A DNA stretch of 8,252 nucleotides from CAWUJT01 sp963922715 (GTDB lineage: Bacteria; Pseudomonadota; Alphaproteobacteria; Rhodobacterales; Rhodobacteraceae), in the NCBI GenBank assembly GCA_963922715.1, contig CAWUJT010000098.1, positions 1-8,252 of the forward strand. Reading direction: 5' to 3'. The translations under genes and the position numbers were made by a program. The notes under the pieces were generated by a model. The model was not told the origin of the DNA and did not search any database. It worked only from the letters and a program-made list of their open reading frames with translations. This document shows positions 1 through 6,573 of this stretch, in pieces (within the stretch, counting starts at the first letter, position 1; the number at the start of each line of letters is the position of its first letter).

Positions 1-1362
1 GGGTATTTGCATATTGGAGGGGCGCGCACAGCGTTGTTCAACTGGCTTTATGCGCGGGGGCGCGGTGGGCAGTTCTTGTTGCGGGTCGAGGACACGGATC
101 GCGCCCGCTCCACACCTGAGGCGACACAAGCCATCTTGGATGGGCTGACCTGGTTGGGGTTGGATTGGGATGGCGATGCAATCTCGCAGCACGCACGCCG
201 TGCACGGCATGCAGAGGTTGCGATGACGATGCTCAACACAGGGGCAGCCTACAAATGCTATGCCACCCAAGACGAGATCGCGGCGTTCCGTGAAACGGCC
301 AAAGCCGAGGGGCGCAGCACCTTGTTCCTGAGCCCCTGGCGCGATGCACCTGACGCGCAAAACCCCGAAGCGCCGTATGTGGTCCGGCTCAAAGCGCCGC
401 GGGAAGGGGAGACGGTGATCGACGATCAGGTTCAGGGTAAGATCACCATAAGCAATGCAGAGCTTGATGACATGGTGTTGCTGCGGTCTGATGGAAGCCC
501 CACCTACATGCTGGCGGTGGTTGTGGACGACCATGACATGGGGGTGACCCATATCATCCGCGGCGATGATCACCTCAACAACGCGGCCCGACAGATCCAG
601 ATTTACACACTGATGGGTTGGGAGGTGCCTGTTTGGGCGCATATCCCCCTTATTCATGGTCTTGACGGGAAAAAACTGTCCAAACGCCATGGCTCTTTAG
701 GGCTGACGGACTATGCCGCGATGGGATATCCAGCCCGTGCGGTGCGCAACTATCTTGCCAGATTGGGTTGGAGCCACGGTGATGCGGAAGTCTTTACCGA
801 CATGCAAGCCCGAGAATGGTTTGATTTTACAGGCATTGGCCGCGCACCCGCGCGCCTTGATTTAAAAAAGCTCGAAAACATTTCTGGCAAACATATTGCG
901 ATGATGGCGCCAAAGGAATTTATCACAACGCTTTCAGAGTTCTTGGCCTTATCAGAGCAGCCCCCGCTTTCTGCAGCGCAGAGAACACAGCTGGAGGCGG
1001 CTGCCCCGATTCTACAATCGGGCGCGCGCACATTCTTCCAGATTATAGAAAAAGCCCAGTTTCTTTTGGCAGAACGTCCCATTGCGCTAGATGAGAAAGC
1101 ACAGAAAACTTTAACCACCGAGGCTATGCAACACCTCTGTGATTTGACGCCGCACCTGCAAAATGCTAAGTGGACCAAAGAAGGTTTAGAAGCGGCAACC
1201 GCCACTGTGACAGATGCGCTTGAAATTGGATTTGGAAAGCTTGCCAGTCCACTCAGGGCGGTTTTGGCCGGGCGGACAGTAACGCCCAGTGTTTTTGACA
1301 TGATGTTGCTGTTGGGCCGCGATGAAACCATAGCCAGAATTTCTGATGTGACAGAGGTTTGA
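1..1362 (+). CDS. gltX: Glutamyl-tRNA synthetase, 5' end cut by window
   Basis: Cytoplasmic class I aminoacyl-tRNA synthetase that charges tRNA-Glu (and in many alphaproteobacteria also tRNA-Gln, later amidated by GatCAB) with glutamate. The reading frame is open from base 1. The class I HIGH signature appears at once as HIGGARTALFNW (bases 10-45), so only about a dozen N-terminal residues (normally ending PSPTG) are missing and the TTG at base 7 is not the true start. The ATP-binding KMSKS-type motif is present as KLSKRHG at bases 673-693, preceded by the usual GWxxPVWAHIPLIHG stretch. An anticodon-binding helical domain fills the last third. The 453 visible codons fit a family of about 440-480 residues. 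It ends in TGA, and gltA follows 56 bases downstream without a terminator-like hairpin, so co-transcription is possible. Alphaproteobacteria often have two GltX copies; the sequence alone does not say which this is. Confidence 0.96.
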   Translation, partial: GYLHIGGARTALFNWLYARGRGGQFLLRVEDTDRARSTPEATQAILDGLTWLGLDWDGDAISQHARRARHAEVAMTMLNTGAAYKCYATQDEIAAFRETAKAEGRSTLFLSPWRDAPDAQNPEAPYVVRLKAPREGETVIDDQVQGKITISNAELDDMVLLRSDGSPTYMLAVVVDDHDMGVTHIIRGDDHLNNAARQIQIYTLMGWEVPVWAHIPLIHGLDGKKLSKRHGSLGLTDYAAMGYPARAVRNYLARLGWSHGDAEVFTDMQAREWFDFTGIGRAPARLDLKKLENISGKHIAMMAPKEFITTLSEFLALSEQPPLSAAQRTQLEAAAPILQSGARTFFQIIEKAQFLLAERPIALDEKAQKTLTTEAMQHLCDLTPHLQNAKWTKEGLEAATATVTDALEIGFGKLASPLRAVLAGRTVTPSVFDMMLLLGRDETIARISDVTEV

Positions 1363-1418
1363 CGGGGCAGGGGATATGTACCACCCTTTCATGTTCAGAC
1401 CGTAGGGAGAGATAGACA

Positions 1419-2714
1419 ATGACGGAAACAGCCAAAACCGCCAGGCTTTCAATTGAGGGCAAAGAGTATGAATTGCCCATTTATGCACCTTCACTAGGGC
1501 CAGAGGTGATCGACATTCGCAAACTTTATGGTCAAGCGGGTGTGTTTACCTACGATCCGGGCTTTACCTCGACAGCCGCCTGTGACAGCTCAATCACCTA
1601 TATTGACGGTGATAAGGGCGCATTGCTGCATCGGGGCTATCCGATTGAACAACTGGCGTCAAAATCTTACTATCTTGAGGTGTGCTTTTTGCTGATGCAC
1701 GGCTACCTGCCTACGGCGCAAGAGCTTGAAAAGTTCGAAAGCACCATCACACGTCATACCATGCTGCACGAGCAAATGGTGAACTTTTTCAAAGGGTTCC
1801 GGCGTGATGCGCCACCGATGGCCACAATGGTTGGTGTGGTGGGCGCGATGTCGGCGTTCTATCACGATAGCACGGACATTTCTGACCCGCGGCAAAGAGA
1901 AATCGCCAGTCACAGATTGATTGCAAAAATGCCAACGATTGCGGCTTGGGCCTACAAATATTCGATCGGTCAGCCGTTCGTATATCCCCGCAATGATCTC
2001 GATTATGCCTCGAATTTCCTGCATATGTGTTTTGCCGTGCCGGCAGAAGACTATGTGGTCGATCCGATCCTGGCCCGCGCCATGGATCGCATTTTCATCC
2101 TACATGCGGATCACGAACAAAACGCCTCCACCTCTACTGTGCGCTTGGCTTCATCCTCTGGGGCGAATCCCTTTGCCTGTATTGCGGCAGGCATTGCCTG
2201 TTTGTGGGGCCCGGCCCATGGGGGCGCGAACCAGGCTTGCCTGGAAATGCTGAAAGAGATTGGTACACCGGACCGCATCCCCGAATATATCGCGCGGGCC
2301 AAGGACAAAAACGATCCGTTCCGTTTGATGGGCTTCGGGCACAGAGTCTACAAGAATTTCGACCCCCGGGCGACGGTGATGAAACAAAGCGCCGATGAAG
2401 TTCTGGAGTTGTTAGGGGTTGAAAACAACCCTGTGTTGCAAGTGGCGAAAGAGCTTGAACGCGAAGCCCTGGCCGATGCGTATTTCGTCGAGAAAAAGCT
2501 GTTCCCGAATGTCGATTTTTATTCTGGTGTGATCCTAGAGGCAATGGGCTTTCCAATGTCCATGTTCACCCCGGTGTTTGCGCTGTCTCGAACCGTCGGT
2601 TGGATCAGCCAATGGGCCGAACAGCTCTCTGATCCAAATCACAAAATCGGCCGTCCCCGTCAGCTCTATACCGGCGAGACCATGCGCGATTACATTGACG
2701 TTGAGAACCGCTGA
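1419..2714 (+). CDS. gltA: Citrate synthase, type II
   Basis: Condenses oxaloacetate and acetyl-CoA to citrate, the entry step of the TCA cycle; cytoplasmic. It has 431 residues, the usual length of the hexameric Gram-negative (type II) enzyme, and aligns by eye with E. coli GltA from end to end. Active-site residues are all present: His229 in LHADHEQNASTSTVR, His267 in GPAHGGANQA, His308 in GFGHRVYKNFDPRA, and Asp366 in PNVDFYSG. The N-terminal beta-domain seen in type II enzymes (LPIYAPSLGPEVIDIRKLYGQ) is intact. The ATG start is supported by a strong Shine-Dalgarno sequence, AGGGAGAG (1404-1411), 7 bases upstream. The gene lies directly downstream of gltX on the same strand, an arrangement I recall from Rhodobacterales. 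The 3' end faces the DUF6456 gene tail to tail, with only 16 bases between the two stop codons and no clear terminator there. Confidence 0.97.
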   Translation: MTETAKTARLSIEGKEYELPIYAPSLGPEVIDIRKLYGQAGVFTYDPGFTSTAACDSSITYIDGDKGALLHRGYPIEQLASKSYYLEVCFLLMHGYLPTAQELEKFESTITRHTMLHEQMVNFFKGFRRDAPPMATMVGVVGAMSAFYHDSTDISDPRQREIASHRLIAKMPTIAAWAYKYSIGQPFVYPRNDLDYASNFLHMCFAVPAEDYVVDPILARAMDRIFILHADHEQNASTSTVRLASSSGANPFACIAAGIACLWGPAHGGANQACLEMLKEIGTPDRIPEYIARAKDKNDPFRLMGFGHRVYKNFDPRATVMKQSADEVLELLGVENNPVLQVAKELEREALADAYFVEKKLFPNVDFYSGVILEAMGFPMSMFTPVFALSRTVGWISQWAEQLSDPNHKIGRPRQLYTGETMRDYIDVENR

Positions 2715-2730
2715 CAGCCGACGAAGAAAG

Positions 2731-3843
2731 CTAGTTCACGCCCTGATAATAGGCATGAAGCCGTTGTAGAGCGATGCGCAAGACGATTTTGCCAGATCGG
2801 GCAGACCATCCCATGCGTTTCTCAGCGGTCTCAAGCCCCTCAAGGTAGCAGCACACCCGCAGCGCGATGTCCCCCAATCCAGGGCCCAAGGCTTTGAGCG
2901 CGCGCGCCACACGATTGCGGGCGCGCGTCGGGCCTTCAGCTGGGCCTGCGTTATCAGAGAAGCTACAACTGTTGCCGCCGGTCAGAAAGTTTTCCCAATT
3001 TTGCGCAACGCGCTGGCCCATTTGCGCCATTTCAAAGTCTTCTCGTAACCGCTCTCCCGCCAAAACCAGATCAAGGGGCAAAAAAGCCTGGCCGGATTTG
3101 TCTTTCTTGCGCGCCAGGACACCCAAGGGTGATTCCGCAAGATTGACCCGCAGTTTTTCCGCCATATCCGGTTCCAGGCGTGTGCCCCACTCAATATGTT
3201 GAGTTAAAAATGGGTTTTCGGCATTTGTACCGCCTACGCTCGGTGATTTTCGACGGTAGTCTTCCGCCAGAAACCGTTTCAGGGCCGCTTTGCCAACTTC
3301 TGTGATGCGATACTTTGTGATTTTACCCGCTGCAAAGCATGACAGCCAATCTTTTACAACGAAGGCTTGTGCAACTGCTCTGGACAGGGTTGCGGTGCGT
3401 GTCGGTGTCCCCTGATCGGGATGTTTTACAACGATGGCCTTGTCCATATCTTGTGACACGATCAAGATCGCATCGGTCTCACACAATCGGCGCAACACGC
3501 GCCGCGCCTCCCGTTTGAGACACTTTTCATCAAGAGCAATTGCGGTCTGTGCTTGTATTGTCATGTGCAGTTCATCCTTTTCATCGAAAGAAAGATTGAG
3601 AGAAGAGCATTGATCTTGCGCGCGTTTTTCACAGGTTTTTGTCAAGGTTGCGAAAAAATCGTCAATCAACGGGTCGTCGCGCGCTTGTTCTAAACGTCTG
3701 ATTTGGCGCAGAATTGTCGATGCATGCAGATGATCGCGGCGCGCCAGTTCACGTATCGACACACCGTGCGTTGTGTGCGCCACATAGCGCTGTGCGGGAT
3801 GTGGCAACCAATCTGGAAGCCTTTGGTTGTTCGCTTCAATCAT
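2731..3843 (-). CDS. Helix-turn-helix protein with C-terminal DUF6456-like domain
   Basis: Likely DNA-binding protein of unknown function, 370 residues, no signal peptide or membrane segment. A helix-turn-helix lies at about residues 29-52 (SIRELARRDHLHASTILRQI...). A second segment at 165-195 (DWLSCFAAGKITKYRITEVG...) resembles the wing and following helix of a winged-helix domain. The C-terminal part (about 235-367), with ESPLGVLARKK, GERLREDF, ALGPGLGDIALRVCCYLEGLE and MGWSARSGKIVLRIALQRLHAYY, matches my memory of DUF6456, found in Rhodobacterales and other alphaproteobacteria. A low-complexity linker at about 289-305 separates two halves of that region. The ATG has only a weak GGCGG upstream. 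The gene is divergent from the DUF6477-like gene; two DnaA-box-like sites and a CtrA-like site sit within 65 bases of its start, so replication-linked or cell-cycle control is plausible but inferred. Family name rests on recall, not on a search. Confidence 0.85.
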   Translation of the reverse strand: MIEANNQRLPDWLPHPAQRYVAHTTHGVSIRELARRDHLHASTILRQIRRLEQARDDPLIDDFFATLTKTCEKRAQDQCSSLNLSFDEKDELHMTIQAQTAIALDEKCLKREARRVLRRLCETDAILIVSQDMDKAIVVKHPDQGTPTRTATLSRAVAQAFVVKDWLSCFAAGKITKYRITEVGKAALKRFLAEDYRRKSPSVGGTNAENPFLTQHIEWGTRLEPDMAEKLRVNLAESPLGVLARKKDKSGQAFLPLDLVLAGERLREDFEMAQMGQRVAQNWENFLTGGNSCSFSDNAGPAEGPTRARNRVARALKALGPGLGDIALRVCCYLEGLETAEKRMGWSARSGKIVLRIALQRLHAYYQGVN

Positions 3844-3866
3844 TGTACCGCCAATCTGATGTCTTC

Positions 3867-3886
3867 TGTGGATAAGACGTGGATAA
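3867..3886 (-). promoter_or_regulatory. Tandem pair of DnaA-box-like 9-mers
   Basis: Read on the minus strand, bases 3875-3867 give TTATCCACA, a perfect match to the DnaA-box consensus TTATNCACA. Bases 3886-3878 give TTATCCACG, one mismatch at the last base. The two boxes are in the same orientation, separated by 2 bases, so their centres are 11 bases apart, about one helical turn on the same DNA face. They lie 24-43 bases upstream of the DUF6456 gene start, in its probable promoter or leader. DnaA autoregulatory and target promoters are known to carry such boxes; that DnaA acts here is inference. A full replication origin is unlikely: only two boxes are seen and no dnaA, parA or hemE lies nearby. 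Confidence 0.6.
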
Positions 3887-3892
3887 CTTTTA

Positions 3893-3907
3893 TTAACTCA
3901 TCGTTTA
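3893..3907. promoter_or_regulatory. CtrA-like binding site TTAA-N7-TTTA
   Basis: The element TTAActcatcgTTTA matches the alphaproteobacterial CtrA consensus TTAA-N7-TTAA except at one base of the second half-site. It lies 50-64 bases upstream of the DUF6456 start and next to the DnaA-box-like pair. Three more TTAA tetramers occur within the next 70 bases (3923, 3936, 3963); those at 3923 and 3936 are 9 bases apart, which is not canonical spacing. AT-rich spacers produce TTAA by chance, so this is a candidate only. Confidence 0.4.
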
Positions 3908-4060
3908 TTGGTTACCGATCCGTTAAGAACCGTGGTTAATTTACTGAATTGTTTCCAAAACCTTAATATTTACCTCCAGCGTGCGCTTCCAAAGCAAATC
4001 GGCAACACCCCGCTCGTATGGAGAAAAATCGCTCTGCAATGTTATCGAAAAGGATAAGAT

Positions 4061-4339
4061 ATGAGTGAGCTTCGACGCTACCTTCGGACGATGAAACGGC
4101 CCTCTTTGTTAATTCGTGCGGCCCGTCACGGCATCCGGGATTATAACCGACAACGCGACCTGCGGCGCCTGACACGCGTTGCGGTTCCCAAAACGCCAGA
4201 GGGGGCGCTGCCGCTTTTGATGGAGCTCGAGCAGAAGGTTGAACACCGCCGCGTGACTGGGGATGCAAATTATTCTCTGCCGCGCCATGTTGATTTGCTC
4301 ATCGCGCTGATGGGTGAAGGACAAGCCTTGAAATCTTAG
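4061..4339 (+). CDS. Small DUF6477-family-like protein
   Basis: A 92-residue, strongly basic, soluble protein of unknown function. The sequence MSELRRYLRTMKRPSLLIRAARHGIRDYNRQRDLRRL, then a variable stretch, LLMELEQKVEHRRVTGDANYS and RHVDLLIALMGEGQAL resembles the DUF6477 family that I recall from Rhodobacterales genomes (recall, not a search). The RPSLLIRAAR...DYNRxRDLRRL part may bind nucleic acid or another protein, but nothing shows this directly. The start is supported by AAAGGA at 4049-4054, 6 bases before the ATG. The gene is divergent from the DUF6456 gene across the 217-base spacer and may share its control. Its TAG stop overlaps the TAA stop of the convergent MttB-type gene: four bases, TTAG at 4336-4339, serve both. 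Confidence 0.85.
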   Translation: MSELRRYLRTMKRPSLLIRAARHGIRDYNRQRDLRRLTRVAVPKTPEGALPLLMELEQKVEHRRVTGDANYSLPRHVDLLIALMGEGQALKS

Positions 4340-5874
4340 ACAAAACTGTCTGGCATGGTTTCTTTTCGCTTCGCGACGTAGGCCAATAAGGCCTCGTAGA
4401 GCCCTGGGTCCAGAGTGGGTTGTTGGTAGTTGTGTAATAAGGTCTCTGCCCGGGTGCTCGCCAGGGTTTCGGTATCGCGCGCGCCGTCTTCTTGCCAGGT
4501 TTCAAACGGCTTGTAGTCAAGCAATTCAGATCGCCAGAAGGCTGTTTTGAAATTGGCTTGTGTGTGGGCGCAGCCTAAAAAATGTCCGCCCGGGCCCACT
4601 TCGCACAAAGCATCCAGGGCTTGGGCATTTTCGTCTACTGCGATCCCGGCGGCCATATGATGCAGTGCGCCCAGTTGATCGGCATCCATAACGAATTTCT
4701 CAATACTGGCCACCAATCCGCCCTCCAGCCAGCCACAGGCGTGCAACATGAAATTCACCCCGGACAGCAAACCGACGTTCAACGACTGAGCGGTTTCATA
4801 GGCCGCTTGCGCGTCAGGAAGTTTAGAACCTGTGAAGGCTCCTCCAGACCGATAAGGCAGCCCAAGGCGACGGGCCAGTTGTCCCGCGCCATAGGTGATC
4901 TTGGCGGCTTCTGGGGTGCCGAATGTGGGCGCGCCCGAGTTCATATCAATCGACGTGACAAAAGCGCCAAAGATGACAGGGGCGCCGGGGCGGATCAATT
5001 GGCTATAGGCGACCCCGGCCAGCACTTCGGCCAACACCTGGGTTAATGTGCCGGCCACAGAGACCGGAGCCATCGCGCCACCCACAATGAATGGGGAGAT
5101 GATAGAGGCTTGATTGGCTGCGGCATAGGCCTCTAGGGCGCCAATCATAATACTGTCAAAGGTCAGTGGAGAATTGACGTTGATCAGCGATGTCATCACG
5201 GTTCGACCGTCCAGCCCCCCGAACAGGATATCTGACATCTCGATGCTATCATGCGCGCGCGAGGGTTCGGTGACAGACCCCATGTAGGGTTTGTCGGACA
5301 AGGTCATATGTGCCAGCAGCATATCAAAATGGCGTTTGTTCACGGCGATATCTGTGGGCTCACACACCGTGCCGCCGGAATGGTGGAGCCATTTCGACAT
5401 TTGTCCCAATTTTACAAACTTTTGAAAGTCTTCGAGTTTCGCGTATCGACGCCCGCCCTGGACATCCCGGACAAACGGTGGGCCATAGACTGGGGCAAGC
5501 ACAAGGCTCTTGCCGCCTATCTCTACAGAGTGCTCAGGGTTGCGTGCATGTTGGGTAAAGCGGCTAGGGGCTGAAGCGCAAAGTTGCCGCGCCAAACCCC
5601 GTGGCAGACGCACCCGGTCCCCTTCAACCTCTGCCCCTGCGGCGCGCCAACGCGCCAACGCTTTGGGGTTATCGACAAAGTTCACACCGATTTCTGCCAA
5701 GACCGTTTCGGCATTTGCCTCAATCATCTCCAGCGCTTCTTCGTTTAGTATCTCGAAATCGGGGATATTCCGCTCAATATAGCGCGCCGTTTCAACCGAC
5801 AAAGCACTGCGCGCGGCCCGCCGGGCTGCACCACCACCGCTGCGTATGCGTCGCCGTGGTACCGTTTCTGCCAT
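4336..5874 (-). CDS. MttB/COG5598-family methyltransferase without pyrrolysine
   Basis: Member of the trimethylamine methyltransferase (MTTB) family, 512 residues from the ATG at 5874. Characterised members transfer a methyl group from trimethylamine (archaeal, pyrrolysine-containing) or from betaines (non-pyrrolysine members such as MtgB) to a corrinoid protein. Visible family features are a basic leader (RRRIRSGGGAARRAAR, about residues 7-22), SPFIVGGAMAPVSVAGTLTQ (260-279), FGAFVTSIDMNSGAPTFGTPE (302-322), GPGGHFLGCAHT (427-438) and FETWQEDGARD (457-467). There is no in-frame TAG, so it has no pyrrolysine; the substrate cannot be read from sequence, and a quaternary amine such as glycine betaine is a family-based guess. 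The ATG at 5874 has GGGGGG a few bases upstream; a TTG at 5910 in the same frame would add 12 residues that merely translate the ribosome site. A MarR-type gene lies 120 bases upstream on the same strand. No corrinoid protein or reductive activase is in view. Confidence 0.9.
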   Translation of the reverse strand: MAETVPRRRIRSGGGAARRAARSALSVETARYIERNIPDFEILNEEALEMIEANAETVLAEIGVNFVDNPKALARWRAAGAEVEGDRVRLPRGLARQLCASAPSRFTQHARNPEHSVEIGGKSLVLAPVYGPPFVRDVQGGRRYAKLEDFQKFVKLGQMSKWLHHSGGTVCEPTDIAVNKRHFDMLLAHMTLSDKPYMGSVTEPSRAHDSIEMSDILFGGLDGRTVMTSLINVNSPLTFDSIMIGALEAYAAANQASIISPFIVGGAMAPVSVAGTLTQVLAEVLAGVAYSQLIRPGAPVIFGAFVTSIDMNSGAPTFGTPEAAKITYGAGQLARRLGLPYRSGGAFTGSKLPDAQAAYETAQSLNVGLLSGVNFMLHACGWLEGGLVASIEKFVMDADQLGALHHMAAGIAVDENAQALDALCEVGPGGHFLGCAHTQANFKTAFWRSELLDYKPFETWQEDGARDTETLASTRAETLLHNYQQPTLDPGLYEALLAYVAKRKETMPDSFV

Positions 5875-5885
5875 CCCTGTCCCCC

Positions 5886-5899
5886 CTTGTGCCTTGTGC
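5886..5899. repeat. Perfect tandem 7-base repeat before the MttB-type gene
   Basis: CTTGTGC occurs twice head to tail with no spacer (minus strand GCACAAG GCACAAG). It lies between the hairpin at 5913-5945 and the G-rich ribosome site of the MttB-type gene, so in its 5' leader if transcription begins upstream. It could be a small slippage duplication or half-sites for a regulator; no function is shown. Confidence 0.5.
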
Positions 5900-5912
5900 A
5901 ATTTTCTCAAAA

Positions 5913-5945
5913 CTATAGGGACCGCTCTGCACGGTGGCCCTATGG
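5913..5945 (-). terminator. Hairpin between marR and the MttB-type gene, possible weak terminator
   Basis: Bases 5915-5920 (ATAGGG) pair with 5938-5943 (CCCTAT), extended by a T-G and a C-G pair outside. Inside, ACCG (5921-5924) pairs with CGGT (5932-5935), leaving a 2-base bulge (GG) and a 7-base loop. Read on the minus strand, the stem is followed by TTTTGAG, so only four Ts. It could end marR transcripts, attenuate read-through into the MttB-type gene, or be a regulator binding site. The short T-tract makes a full intrinsic terminator uncertain. Confidence 0.5.
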
Positions 5946-5994
5946 TAAACGTCGTCCATGGGTGGAAAACGACAAGATCAATGCCGATTTATCG

Positions 5995-6501
5995 TCATTC
6001 GTCGTTTTCGTCGGTTACAGAAAGGCCCATATTTAATCGTGTTTGATCAGACGGCCTGGTTTTGGCAGCAAGGCCGTCCAATAACTTCATCAACAGATAA
6101 GAGAATTGCGCGCGTTCCCGGGCCGTCAAGGGCTGTGCGAATGTCTCGTTTACATCCTGTGCGATTGCGAAAAGCGCCGGGCCCATGGACCGTCCTTGCT
6201 GCGTTGCATGGATCGTATGTGCGCGTCGCGATGTGGGGTGGGGACATCGTTCAAGGTATCCAGCCGCCTCGAGATGATCTATCGCGCGGCTGATTGCATA
6301 GGCCGGCATTCCGAAACGTTTGCCAATCTCAGACTGTGACACCCCCTCTGTCTCCAGAACGGTCATCATCACAGCAAACTGCTGAGTCGTCATGTCATAC
6401 GGGGTGAGACGGGTTTCTATTTCTTCCCCCAAGTGGCGGGTAATGCGTTGGATCATCCCGCCGAGACTGGTGGGATGCAGAGGATGCATTGGTAAGGACA
6501 T
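5995..6501 (-). CDS. MarR-family transcriptional regulator
   Basis: A 168-residue winged-helix regulator, the usual MarR length. N-terminal dimer helix about residues 12-35; helix-turn-helix 54-85 (VSQSEIGKRF...YAISRAIDHLEAAGYLER); wing 86-103 with the family signature PTSRRAHTIHATQQG, close to the common DPxDRRxxxVxLTxxG. MarR proteins act as dimers on palindromic DNA and often release it on binding a small ligand. A 24-base inverted repeat is centred 29 bases upstream of the start, consistent with autoregulation. The gene lies upstream of the MttB-type gene on the same strand (120-base gap containing a hairpin) and divergent from guaA. Its target could therefore be itself, the methyltransferase, guaA, or a combination. 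The start has no clear Shine-Dalgarno; a second ATG at 6489 (residue 5) is an equal alternative. The ligand is unknown. Confidence 0.93.
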   Translation of the reverse strand: MSLPMHPLHPTSLGGMIQRITRHLGEEIETRLTPYDMTTQQFAVMMTVLETEGVSQSEIGKRFGMPAYAISRAIDHLEAAGYLERCPHPTSRRAHTIHATQQGRSMGPALFAIAQDVNETFAQPLTARERAQFSYLLMKLLDGLAAKTRPSDQTRLNMGLSVTDENDE

Positions 6502-6518
6502 AAAAATACTTTTAATCG

Positions 6519-6542
6519 CAACTATTGCTTATGCAAGCGTTG
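6519..6542. promoter_or_regulatory. 24-base inverted repeat, candidate MarR operator
   Basis: The arms CAACtaTTGC (6519-6528) and GCAAgcGTTG (6533-6542) are complementary at 8 of 10 positions around a 4-base centre TTAT. Length and form suit a MarR dimer. It lies 17 bases upstream of the marR start codon and 2 bases upstream of the -35 box of the divergent guaA promoter, so a bound dimer could repress marR and influence guaA initiation. Regulator assignment rests on adjacency. Confidence 0.6.
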
Positions 6543-6544
6543 TT

Positions 6545-6573
6545 TTGACAAGAGTTGCATTTGCGAATATATG
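6545..6573 (+). promoter_or_regulatory. Sigma70-type promoter for guaA
   Basis: A perfect -35 hexamer TTGACA (6545-6550) is followed by an optimal 17-base spacer and the -10 hexamer TATATG (6568-6573, 4 of 6 matches to TATAAT). Transcription would start near 6580, giving a leader of about 134 bases before the guaA ATG at 6714. It is the best housekeeping promoter I see in the window. The candidate MarR operator abuts its upstream edge. Confidence 0.65.

Noticed and set aside
750..1331. A 193-codon open frame antisense to gltX
   Set aside because: It lies opposite a clear gltX coding frame, its protein has low-complexity composition and no recognisable motif; a typical shadow frame.
3844..4060. 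Chromosomal replication origin suggested by the DnaA-box-like pair
   Set aside because: Only two boxes are seen, with no long unwinding region and none of the usual origin-side genes nearby; a regulated promoter explains it better.
4582..5046. A 154-codon plus-strand frame opposite the MttB-type gene
   Set aside because: The MttB frame carries conserved family motifs across this interval; the antisense product resembles nothing and has no supported start.
4336..5874. Pyrrolysine-containing trimethylamine methyltransferase
   Set aside because: The frame has no internal TAG codon, so it belongs to the non-pyrrolysine branch; trimethylamine itself should not be assumed as substrate.
5875..5910. 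Extended TTG start for the MttB-type gene
   Set aside because: The extra residues translate the G-rich ribosome site itself; the ATG at 5874 has that site at proper spacing and matches the family's start.
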